This document shows, piece by piece, positions 54,471 to 64,000 of a stretch of DNA of 64,000 nucleotides (position 1 is the first letter of the stretch; every line of letters starts with the position of its first letter). Position numbers and translations under genes: made by a program. The stretch comes from Zygnema circumcarinatum (taxonomy: Eukaryota; Streptophyta; Zygnematophyceae; Zygnematales; Zygnemataceae): the NCBI GenBank assembly GCA_037447605.1, contig CM074804.1, forward strand, positions 7,608,835 to 7,672,834, read 5' to 3'. The notes under the pieces were generated by a model. The model made no database searches and was not told the origin of the DNA. It saw nothing but the letters and a program-made list of their open reading frames with translations.

Positions 54471-55820
54471 TACGTTTGGGCTGCCAGGGGGCCTCCCCAA
54501 GGCCTCGCCCCGCGGTCCGGGCTGTCATGTCTCCCTCCCTCACCGACCACCTGCTCTGTCTCGCTCTCTCGCTCTCTCCCTTCTCCCCCCCTCTCAATGA
54601 TTGCAACCATTGGCTGGCAACCCAGTCAACCATTGCCAATAACTGCAACCATTGGCCTATTGATACCCGCCCCTCCCAAGCATTTCCAATGGTTGCAACC
54701 ATTGGCTGGCTACTCAGCCAACCATTGCCAATGGTTGCTTCCATTGGCTGACTATTCAGCCAACCATTGCCAATAACTGCCACCATTGGACCATTGATTC
54801 CCGCCCCTCCCAGTCATTGCCAATGGCTGCAACCATTGCCTGGCTTCCCAGCCAACCATTGCAATTAACTTCAACCATTGGGCTATTAATTTCCGCTCCA
54901 CCCAACCATTGCCAATGGTTGCAACCATTGGCTGGCAACCCAGTCAACCATTGCCAATAACTGCAACCATTGGCCTACTGATACCCGCCCCTCCCAATCA
55001 TTTCCAATGGCTGCAACCATTGGCTGGCTTCCCAGCCAACCATTGCAATTCACTTCAACCATTGGACTATTAATTCCCGCTCCACCCAACCATTGCCAAT
55101 GGTTGCAACCATTGGCTGGCTAAGCGGCCAGCCATTGCCAATAACTGCAACCATTGGACCATTGATTCCCGCCCCACCCAATCATTGCCAATGGTTGCAA
55201 CCATTGGCTGGCTATTCAGCCAACCATTGCCAGTAACTGCCACCATTGGACCATTGATTCCCGCCCCTCCCAATCATTGCCAATGGCTGCAACCATTGGC
55301 TGGCTTCCCAGCAAACCATTGCAGGTAACTGCAACCATTGGACCATTGATTCCCGCTCCACCCAACCATTGCCAATGGTTGCAATCATTGGCTGGCTATT
55401 CAGCCAACCATTGTGAATAACTGCAACCATTGGACCATTGATTCCCGCCCCACCCAATCATTGCCAATGGTTGCAACCATTGGCTGGCTACCCTGCCAAC
55501 CATTGCCAATAAATGCAACCATTCGACCATTGATTCCCGCCACACCCAACCATTGGATCCGATGGTTGCAACCATTGGCTAGCTATCCTGCCAGCCATTG
55601 CCAATGACTGCAACCATTGGACCATTGATTCCCTCCCCACCCCACCATTGGATCCAATGGTTGGCTGGATCGGGAACCAACGGTTTGCAAATCGCGACCA
55701 TTCCAATGGTTGATCCAACTCATGGTCCGTCCAGCCCTTGGCCCGGAATGTGTTCGCCGACCCTTCGCGGACGTCCGCGATTGGGCGAGCGTCGGCCGGG
55801 CAGCTGAAGTCCGGCCACAG
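54471..55820. mobile_element. Composite repeat copy 2, truncated on the right
   Basis: The head is nearly identical to copy 1 (tacgtttgggctgccaggggg, then the same CT-rich stretch). The satellite and the start of the module follow, breaking off at about 55818 inside the first 92-bp GC-rich unit (which starts at 55771). Confidence 0.6.
54594..55662. repeat. 92-bp satellite array 2
   Basis: Landmarks at 54659, 54793, 54885, 54977, 55069, 55161, 55253, 55345, 55437, 55529 and 55623 give steps of 134, eight times 92, and 94 bp. The same odd 134- and 94-bp steps occur in array 1, so the arrays descend from one duplicated block. Confidence 0.95.
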
Positions 55821-57084
55821 GCTTCAGCTGTCGCTGTCTTTATGTCGTTATCAGTTTAACGGGATAATGTAGACCGTTCGCCGTAACACACAATCACCGT
55901 CACATGTGGCATGTCACGCGCAGTACGGCGGGGAGGGAAGCTTCCAAGATTTCTATTCTTACCGTACGGAAGCCTTGTCCGAAAGTAGGTTCAAAAAACG
56001 ACAAATCGAAGGCCCGCCCGCGTGAAGCTCGGGCGCAGTACCACGTGGAGTCGGTGACTGCGGGTAGCCGCGGCCTGACGCCACGTGGAGGTAGGTATTA
56101 CGTTGCGCCTACCGGCCGGACCGACCAACCGACAGGAGTACGGCTATGTTGTCCCGATCTGAACTCCAAGGACCAATCTAAGCCGTCCGCTCTGGTTATC
56201 TTACGGCGGAAGCACTCCCGTGTCCGCAGAAAAAAGCGCAATTCCCTCTGATTGGCTGCGCGACTTCGACCTCGATCTTCGTGGCGCGCTAAGCGGCGGT
56301 CACGCCACGCGCCTAAGTTTGAGGACTACTGTACTTGATTGGCAGCCGGCTCGCACTTGCGAGTCATTCTGTGTGCGACGCGTGGCGAATGTGGTCCCAC
56401 CGAGACCCAGTCTTCCACTTACGACCACCGTCGATGGCCGTCGGAGGATCCTTCAGCAGCGTCCGATCAGCCATGAAGATACAGATACGTCATCCGTCCG
56501 CTCGCCGTAGAATCACCGTGTAGCCGTGATGCCACGTGGAGCCCTCGCTAGACCTCCCGCCCCCTCTGCCGAGGGACGCTTGTCGGGACCTGTGAAAAGA
56601 TCTGTCTTACTACACGGACGGCCCAGATCGCCCATCGACCAAAATTTGTGGCCACTGGCGTTATTTCAGTCGTCCGATCTCTGACATTGCCGATCGGGCC
56701 TGCACGCGCGCCCCCACCGACCAGAAAGCGCCGCCGCGCAGAATGAAATTCCTGGGAAAAGGCCGCCGTTGTGTCGGTGCGCTCTGGCGCTTTCGAACGC
56801 ACGCCGACACGTGCAGCGTTTGGCCTCGCCAAAAGCGCCGTCCACCGGTTGAACCGTCGTCTTGTCCAGACACGTGGCGTTCGGGAAGTGGTCTGGAGAA
56901 CGACGGAACCGTTTTCTATACCGAGTCGTTCCCACTGAAATCTGGGATTTGGCACTCCATAAGGCGGCGGGGGGGGGGGGTCCTGTCATCGGCAGCTGCA
57001 AGAGCTGTGCTTTCAGAGTGAGGGTCCTCTCACCGGAAGCTGCAAAACTTTGCTTTCAGAGTAAGACTTCTGAGAGTGAGGAAC
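55821..57084 (+). promoter_or_regulatory. GC-rich upstream region of the RIN13-like gene with repeated G-boxes
   Basis: CCACGTGG occurs at 56041, 56081 and 56532, and CACGTG again at 56871. CACGTG is the plant G-box bound by bZIP and bHLH factors. The region is rich in CG dinucleotides and contains an ACCGTACGG site at about 55963. No coding sequence I can support is present. Confidence 0.45.
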
Positions 57085-58099
57085 ATGGGGAAGAAGTTAA
57101 CGAAAGGATCCATGGGGAATAAAAGGGTTCGAGAAGAGGAAGTCTCTGGAAGCAAGAAGGCACGACGCCTCAGCAGCACTAGCAGCTGCAGTGAGGAGAG
57201 GGGGAGGGAGACACCGGGAGATTTAGGAAAGAAAAGGGCTCGAGAAGAGGAGCTATATGGAAGCAAGAAGACACAACGTCTCAACAGCAGCAGCAGCAGT
57301 AGCGAGAGGGTGGAGGACGAAGAAAGCGATGACGATTGTGTCATCCTCCCTGGAAACCCTACGGCGAAAAAGGACACCGCGGAGAAAGTGGAAGCCGCGG
57401 AGGCGAAACAAGGAGAGGACGACGACGAGGAGGACGTCGTCATATTGGGAGAAAAAGGACCGGTAAGTGGGGCTTGGGTGGAGCTCTCGCTTCTTTACAG
57501 CATTTTAGACAAAGAGAGAGGGAGAGAGGGGGGTAGAGAGATCTAATCTTGCATGGGAGGGTGGAATCGGCAGGTGGCGTGCCGCGATTTCGCGCACGCT
57601 CGTCATGACTGCATAAAGTTTAAGTTTAAGGCGTCCATCATCTCTGACCACCATCAGCACTGCGAGAAGGTAGGGAATGTTCAAAAGTTGAAAAATGCTT
57701 GCTTTTTTTGTTTTTTTTGTTTTTTTGCTTTTTTTTTATATTATTTTTTTTTCATTTATTTTTTTTTTTTTTTTTTTTTTTTAATAAATACTTATGTCTG
57801 TATTGGGATGTTCTGCGCAGTGCTTCTGCTACGTGTGCGACTGTCGCGCACCGTGCTCGGAGTGGCGGATTCACTGCCACGCTACCAACAAGGAGTTCCT
57901 TTGGAAGGCGCTTCGGACGGCTGCAAGGTATGCAAGGAATGGCGGCGTTGAGGAGGAAGAGGAGGAAGAGGAGGAAGAGGACGACTGGGAGGGGGTTCCT
58001 ATCATTCCTATCAAGGACATTCCGGTAGCAAAGGAGAAACTGGAGGAAAAAATAGTTGTAAAGATAGAGAAGGGAGAAGAGAAAGCGGAAGGAGGTTGA
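57085..58099 (+). CDS. RPM1-interacting protein 13 (RIN13)-like protein
   Basis: Three exons join in phase to 250 residues: 57085-57462, 57574-57669 and 57821-58099. The N-terminal part is basic and acidic, with two similar GSKKARRL/GSKKTQRLN segments and an acidic motif (ESDDDCVILPGNP). Exon 2 encodes CRDFAHARHDCIKFKF and then HHQHCEK. Exon 3 continues CFCYVCDCRAPCSEW and HCHATNKEFLWKALRTAA, the Cys/His pattern of the plant RIN13-like family. An acidic run of Glu follows. In Arabidopsis RIN13 promotes RPM1-dependent resistance, but most relatives are uncharacterised and nuclear. The reading frame stops at 58097-58099, while related acidic sequence continues in another frame. A GT at 57934 (ag/gtatgc) could be a donor in an alternative model. 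Confidence 0.75.
57690..57782. repeat. Poly-T tract in RIN13-like intron 2
   Basis: Nearly continuous T runs with a few G, C and A interruptions, ending in about 20 T, precede the exon 3 acceptor at 57820. Confidence 0.9.
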
Positions 58100-58292
58100 G
58101 GCGAGCGATGACGACGACTGCGTCATCCTCCCTTCAAATCCCTTCGACTCGGATGCCGCGGAGGAGAAAAAATGCTAAGAGGAGGACGACACCTCGAAGG
58201 AAACTGAAATAGACTTCAAAAAAAGGTCTGACCCGGTGGCTGACACCGTAAAAGACCTGAATGTAGTAAAAGAGGAGGCTAAGGAGTGTTGA
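58095..58292 (+). pseudogene. Decayed acidic tail of the RIN13-like gene
   Basis: In the frame one base off the current stop, the DNA reads VEASDDDDCVILPSNPFDSD, AAEEKKC, stop (58176-58178), then EEDDTSKETEIDFKKRSDPV and more up to a second stop at 58290. It repeats the N-terminal SDDDCVILP motif. It looks like former coding sequence cut off by a frameshift and a nonsense change, or an unrecognised alternative exon. Confidence 0.45.
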
Positions 58293-58339
58293 TTTTCGGT
58301 AGAGTGACAGCGCTTGGGACGAGGGGCTGGGACGCATTT

Positions 58340-59009
<670 letters not shown>

Positions 59010-59022
59010 TGAGAGAAAGAGA

Positions 59023-60030
59023 GGGCGGGAGGGGAGGGAGGAGGGGCAGGGGCGAGGGCGAGGGGCGAGGGCAAGGGCAAGGGGCGAGGGCAAGGGCGAG
59101 GAGGCGAGGGCGAGGGGCAAGGGCAAGGGCGACGAGGCGAGGCGAGGCAAGGGGGCAAGCGAGGGCAAGGGCGAGGGCAAGGGCGAGGGCAAGGGCAAGG
59201 GGGCAAGGGCGAGGGCAAGGCCGAGGGGCGAGGGGCGAGGGCAAGGCGAGGGCAAGGGGGCAAGGGCAAGGGCGAGCGAGGGCAAGGGCGAGGGCAAGGG
59301 CGAGGGCAAGGGGGCAAGGGCGAGGCAAGGGGGCAAGGGCAAGGGGCGAGGGGCGAGGCGAGCGAGGGGCAAGGGCAAGGGGCGAGGGCAAGGCGAGGGC
59401 AAGGCGACAAGCAAGGCAAGGGGGCAAGGGGCGAGGCGAGGCGAGGGGCGAGGGCAAGGGGGCGAGGGCGAGGGCGAGGCAAGGGGGCAAGGGGGCAAGC
59501 CAAGGGAGGCGAGCAAGGCGAGGCAAGGCGAGGGCGAGGGCCAAGCAAGGGGCAAGGGGGCAAGGGCAAGGCGAGGGGGGCGAGGCGAGGGCGAGGCGAG
59601 GGCAAGGCGAGGGCAAGGGCGAGGGCGAGGGCAAGGGCGAGGCGAGGGCAAGGGCGGGGGGCGAGGGCAAGGGCAAGGGGGCAAGGGGGCAAGGCAAGAG
59701 GGGGCGAGGGCAAGGGCAGGGGGGGCAAGGGCAAGGCGAGGGGCAAGGGGCAGAGGGCAAGGGGGCAAGGCAAGGGCAGGGGCGAGGGCAAGGGGGCAAG
59801 GGGGCGAGCAAGGGCGAGGGCGAGCAAGGGCAAGGCAAGGCAAGGGCAGGGGGCAAGGCAAGGCGAGGGCAAGGGCGAGGGCGCAGCGAGGGGCAAGGCG
59901 AGGGCAAGGGCGAGGGCGAGGGCAAGGCAAGGGCAAGGGCAAGGGCAAGGGGCAAGAGGGGGGGCAAGGGGGCAAGAGGGGGGGCAAGGGGGCAAGAGGG
60001 GGGGCAAGGGGGCAAGAGGGGGGGCAAGGG
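59023..60030. repeat. (GGGCRA)n array
   Basis: About 1 kb of GGGCAA and GGGCGA units with one- to two-base slips (ggggc, gaggc). Near 59950-60020 it changes to four copies of an aagagggggggcaaggggg unit of 20 bp. The plus strand is almost free of T. Confidence 0.95.
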
Positions 60031-61152
60031 GAAGGCGAAAGGGAAAAGGGAAGGCGAAAGGGAAAAGGGGGCAGGGAAAAGGGAAAAGGGGGGAGGGAAA
60101 AGGGAAAAGGGTGGATGGGGGAGGGGGCAGGCGGCGAGGAGAGAAGGCGGGGAAGGGCGGGAAGAAAGCGGGCAAAGGCGGTAAGCGCAGTGCTGGGAGG
60201 GAAAAGGGAAAAGCGGGCGATGTGGAGGGGGCGCGGCGGCGAGGAGAGAAGGTGGAAGGGGAAGCGTGTAAAGCGTATCGGCGCGGAACAGGAAGTTCCG
60301 GACGGCCGGAAACAAGAAAACTGACGGCGGTGCGGAAGCGCTGGCGCAGCGTAAGCGGAAAGGCGGGTGCCGCGCGGTGCGGCGGCGCGGCGCAGGCGGC
60401 GGAAAGGGTATGCAGGAAAGGTAAGCGTATGCGGCGCGTGGAAAGCGGTGCGGGAAAGGGAAAAGGGTGCGCGGAAAGGGAAAGGGAGTGCGGGAAAGGG
60501 GAAAGGTGGAAAGCGGAAGGAAAGGGAGAAAGGGGAAAGGGGTGGGTGCTGAAAGGTGAGTGGCGGCATGGAAAGGGGAAAGTGTGTGGCGTGAAGTGGG
60601 GAAAGGGGAAAGGAAAGGGGAAAGGAAAGGGCGCGGGAGGCGTGAGCGGCGCAGCGGAAAGGGGAAAGGTGGGCGTAGCGCGAAAGTGGCGCGGAAGCGG
60701 AAAGTGCGCAGGCGTGGAAAGGGAAAGGGAAGTGTGAGCGTGGAAAGCGAGCGCAGGAAAGGGAAAGGTGGAAAGGTGGTGCGCAGGTGCGTGAAGTGGC
60801 ATGTGTAAGTGTGAGTGGAAAGTGGTGCGGAAAGTGGAAAGGGAAAGGGAAAGGGGTGGAGGCGGAAAGGGGAAAGGGCGTGGAAAGGAAAGGTAAGCAG
60901 GAAAGGGGAAAGGAAAGGGGAAAGGTGGAAAGGTGGAAAGGGAAGGGAAAGTGGGAGCGTGCAGCGTAAGGGAAGCGTAAGGGAAAAGGCAGCGGCGCGT
61001 GCGCGGAAAGGGAAGTGGAAAGCGGTGGTGCGTGCAGTGGAAAGGGAAAGGGGAAAAGGGTGCGGGGAGCGGAAAGCGGGAAAGGGGAAAGGGGAAAGGG
61101 GAAAGGGGAAAGGAGAAACGAGAAAGGGGAAAGGGGAAAGGGGAAAGAGAGG
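60031..61152. repeat. GGGAAA/GGAAAG purine-rich repeat
   Basis: About 1.1 kb of ggaaaggggaaa words with scattered gtgcgcgg and ggcggcgc insertions. The regularity is greatest at 61070-61150. Every long frame through it, on either strand, is low-complexity. Confidence 0.9.
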
Positions 61153-61924
61153 TGAGGTGAGGTGTAGACCTTCTTTGTCGCGTTCCCCTCCGTGTGTTCC
61201 CATAGCGTCCCTTGCGCAGGTTTAGTCGCTCGCAGGCTTGCAAAGGCAGCTTCCTTAAAAGAGACTTGATTTAGGAACAAGTACTCTTCTTCATTTTTGA
61301 TCTTTTTTTTTGTGTCGCGCACTTTTTTTCGACATTAAAATGTGAGACCTATTTTATTTCAGTGATCTTTTTGCGCTCTTTCCCCCTCCCCCACACTTTT
61401 TCCTCCCCCTGTTTCTCTCCTACCTCTCTCTTCCTCTTTCCCCCTCCCCCCTCTCTCGCCATCTCCCAGTCCTTCACCCTCCCCCTCCCTCTCCTCTCTT
61501 ATTTTCTCTCTCGCTGCCCCGACTTGCCATCCCGCACTCTCTCTCACTCTCAATGCACTGTTGGCCTCACAAGTTAAATTGGTCAGACGTAGCTGTTGAT
61601 TGTTGATTGCAATGCAATGCAATGTTTGGAACAAACCCATTTGGGCCCATTTTTTTTTGTTGGCCCATTTTTGGCATTTTTTTTGCTGTGTATGCGCTTC
61701 GGTAGGCTTTGCAGCTTCATCTCATCGTCTGAGGAGAAGATCCCACATAATGGGCCTTCTCCTCAGGGATGTCCCGTTCTTTGAATTTCGGTGAAATATT
61801 GTACAACCGTTTGAGAAACTTTTTAAAAAATTGGAGGCTGCAGATAGTTGCATATTGCACAAAATTCTTCCTTCTCCTTTTACCAATTGCACTGGGAAGG
61901 CTCCTCCCTGAGCCACAATCAATC
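61153..61924. other. Spacer between hexamer arrays and the third composite repeat
   Basis: A short unique segment is followed by a CT-rich stretch (61362-61560), T-rich DNA and gcaatgcaatgcaatg at about 61608. No gene was seen. Confidence 0.4.
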
Positions 61925-62840
61925 AGCCCCTCCCAATTATTGCCAATGGTTGCAACCATTGGCTGGCTGCCCTGCCAACCATTGCCAATAACTGCAAGCA
62001 TTCGACCATTGACCCCCGCTACACCCTACCATTGGATCCTATGGTTGCAACCATTGGCTAGCTGTCCTGCCAGCCATTGCCAATGACTGCAACCATTGGA
62101 CCACTGATTCCCTCCCCACCCCACCATTGGATCCAATGGTTGGCTAGATCGGGAACCAACGGTTTTTAAATCGCGACCATTCCAATGGTTGATCCAACTC
62201 ATGGTCCGTCCAGCCCTTGGCCCGGAATGTGTTCGGCGACCCTTCGCGGACGTCCGCGATTGGGCGAGCGTCGGCCGGGCAGCTGAAGTCCGGCCACGGG
62301 CAGATTGGAAATTGTTTTGGCTGCCCCAAGGGTGAAGCAAACGTCCGCGATTGGGCGTGCGTCGTCCGGGCAGCTGAAGGTTTGGTCCTGGGCAACCCTA
62401 AACTGTTTTCGGCTGCCCTGTCCTCGAAGCAAACGTCCGCGATTGGGTGAGCGTCGGTCGGGCAGCTCAAGTTTGGCTCCGGGCAGCATTCAAATGGTTT
62501 CTTCTGCCCTCCCAGGGAAATCAATCGTCCACGATTGGGCGAGCGGCGGCAGGGCAGCTGAAAATCTTTCTGGTCCTCCGTCGCCGCGATTCCGATCAGG
62601 GGCAGCCCACCTACGGCGCGTCCCGTCACGTCGCGCGCACCGTACGGCAGCATTCACCCACGGCGGTGGCGCCACCTGTCCGTCCATAAAGTTGTATCCA
62701 CAGGGAAGATGATGTAGGCGCACGGCCCGCCATTTTGGGCCACACCTCGCACGTCCGGGCAGCTCGCTGCCAAACTTGAGCTGCCCGGCCGACTCTCGCC
62801 CAATCGCGGACGCTTGCTTCACGTATAGGGCAGCCTGTTA
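61925..62840. mobile_element. Composite repeat copy 3
   Basis: It contains two to three satellite units (61925-62150), then a full GC-rich module up to cgtatagggcagcctgtta, matching the right end of copy 1. Four 92-bp units are present here against three in copy 1. The CT-rich head is missing or unrecognisable, and no second copy follows. Confidence 0.6.
62250..62616. repeat. 92-bp GC-rich units in module copy 3 (four units)
   Basis: Units begin at 62250, 62341, 62433 and 62525, with steps of 91, 92 and 92 bp. An inverted unit end (ctgcccggccgactctcgcc) lies at 62778-62812. Confidence 0.9.
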
Positions 62841-63846
62841 TCCCCCCCCCACCCTCTGTCCCCCTCTCGTCACCCTCCAGTCCCGTCCTCCCATCCTTCC
62901 TTCCTCGCTTTTCTTGTTAACATCTTGCACCTTGAGGTCGAGTTTAAATTTCCTTGCAATTCCAGTTCTGCTCAAATAGGGTATGTCACCTTGTCCGATG
63001 CTTTACCAGTGCCATTTCTTACGTTTACCTCGGCCCATCTAGTGCATCGGCCCGAGCATGTTATGTCTTTTCCTTAAGGAAACTTGCAAGAGCAAGACGT
63101 GCAGCGTACAGGACGCAGCCTATACGAGCCTACACAGGGCAGAGTTTGGCAGTGCGTGAGATAAAATGGAGGAGACTGCGTGCATGAATGCACGAAAATA
63201 TGTCAGAACGCCATAGCGTCCGCAGTCATAGCTGTTTTGCAGTAGGCAGAGCACTCCACTGACCGCAGGAAACATCCGTCCTTTCGAGCCAACTGTAAAA
63301 CTACATTTTCAACTGCAAACGGGACACAGGCGGGCAGTACTGGTCCTTAATTAACACGGATCGCAGCAAGCCACCCAGAGGGTAGCACCTAGTGTTCCCA
63401 TGCGCCGTCTGAAAGGCAGTCCTCAACTTTGTGCACATGAATTTCATCGTCAAATTCATGTAGACTCAAACTGACAGACCATCCCACTATGACATTCCCC
63501 AAGTACATGAACCAACCCACTGCCCAAAAAGGAGCTCGCGTCGCCAGTCGAAACATACAGAATCCATTAACATCCATTTTGGATCAATTCCGAGACCAAG
63601 TTGATACTCCGATTCTACTTTACAGGCCCCAACTCTGCTAAAACTTGAAACCTTTCTCATCCTCTGCCCTGTTACAGCACCTCCTATTGCAGCCTCTGCG
63701 AATATGTACAGCCTAAGGAAAAACAGAGTCACAAGGGAAGGGAGTGCTGTAACAAACGTGTATAGGCGTCCCCACTATTCCTGAACACTGTGCTCAGGCA
63801 TTCCCTCTCCAGCAACTATACTTTTGAACATGGGGCAATGGAAGAA
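62841..63846. other. Right-hand flank, no supported gene
   Basis: A C-rich run begins at 62842. The rest is ordinary-looking single-copy DNA, probably the 3' flank of the minus-strand gene at the right edge. Confidence 0.35.
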
Positions 63847-63984
63847 CTAAAGAACAGAGTACACATTTTCTAAAGACCCTTCAACTCGTGGCAAGACCGA
63901 AATGCGGCATGCGCGACCCTCAAGGAGAGTGGAGATGTTCTGCAGCGTAGACTCCGGCACATATCCCAGACTCAGTCGAATTTC
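63847..63984 (-). CDS. Possible last exon of a gene entering from the right edge
   Basis: A consensus acceptor (ggctgcag) ends at 63985 on the minus strand. It is followed by 45 open codons and a TAG at 63849-63847, reading EIRLSLGYVPESTLQNISTL then LEGRACRISVLPRVEGS. The sequence has normal, non-repetitive composition. I do not recognise the family, and the phase cannot be checked without upstream exons outside the window. Confidence 0.35.
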   Translation of the reverse strand, partial: EIRLSLGYVPESTLQNISTLLEGRACRISVLPRVEGSLENVYSVL

Positions 63985-64000
63985 CTGCAGCCATCCGCAT

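Noticed and set aside
53783-54751. Frames of 216-317 codons over the GC-rich module
   Set aside because: They differ between copies, encode only repeat words, and match no transposase or other family I know.

Overview
This is eukaryotic plant nuclear DNA. Genes are interrupted by short to medium GT-AG introns, several products look plastid- or mitochondrion-directed, and families include a land-plant-type ALE2-like receptor kinase, a plastid fibrillin and a RIN13-like protein. The microsatellites and the intron and promoter style suggest a streptophyte, perhaps a non-seed land plant. The species cannot be fixed from this window. All gene models were built by eye from reading frames, splice sites and remembered family motifs. 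Coding totals and splice phases close exactly for CCT4, the receptor kinase, RCC1/F-box, the DsbA-like protein, fibrillin, RPB2, RPL31 and the ureohydrolase.

Gene half (1-52 kb), left to right: a very large uninterrupted minus-strand reading frame of unknown function, open at the window edge (1-5763); CCT4 chaperonin subunit (+); ALE2-like receptor kinase (+); F-box/RCC1 protein (-); a small plastid-type protein (+); V-ATPase subunit G (+); DsbA/FrnE-like oxidoreductase (-); plastid fibrillin/PAP (+); RNA polymerase II subunit RPB2, 26 exons (-); ribosomal protein L31 (+); and an agmatinase-like ureohydrolase with two unusual active-site residues (-). Four close head-to-head pairs (large ORF/CCT4, F-box-RCC1/plastid protein, DsbA/fibrillin, RPB2/RPL31) share intergenic DNA of about 0.6-1.2 kb that probably holds bidirectional promoters. 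The products are mostly housekeeping proteins (protein folding, transcription, translation, vacuolar acidification, plastid lipid bodies) and do not form one pathway.

Repeat half (52-63 kb): a pentanucleotide block, then three copies of a composite repeat. Each copy pairs a satellite built on a palindromic core, in register at 92 bp, with a GC-rich module whose internal units are also 92 bp and which ends in an inverted unit. Two copies are head-to-tail at 52.8-55.8 kb and a third is at 61.9-62.8 kb. Between them lie a RIN13-like gene (+) with a decayed tail and about 2.8 kb of extreme strand-asymmetric repeats: (CCCTCA)n, then (GGGCRA)n, then GGGAAA-rich purine DNA. The right edge holds a possible last exon of another minus-strand gene.

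The points most worth a second look are the composite 92-bp repeat, the ureohydrolase active site, the large unknown frame with its 12-residue repeats, and the mirror-like hexamer arrays.
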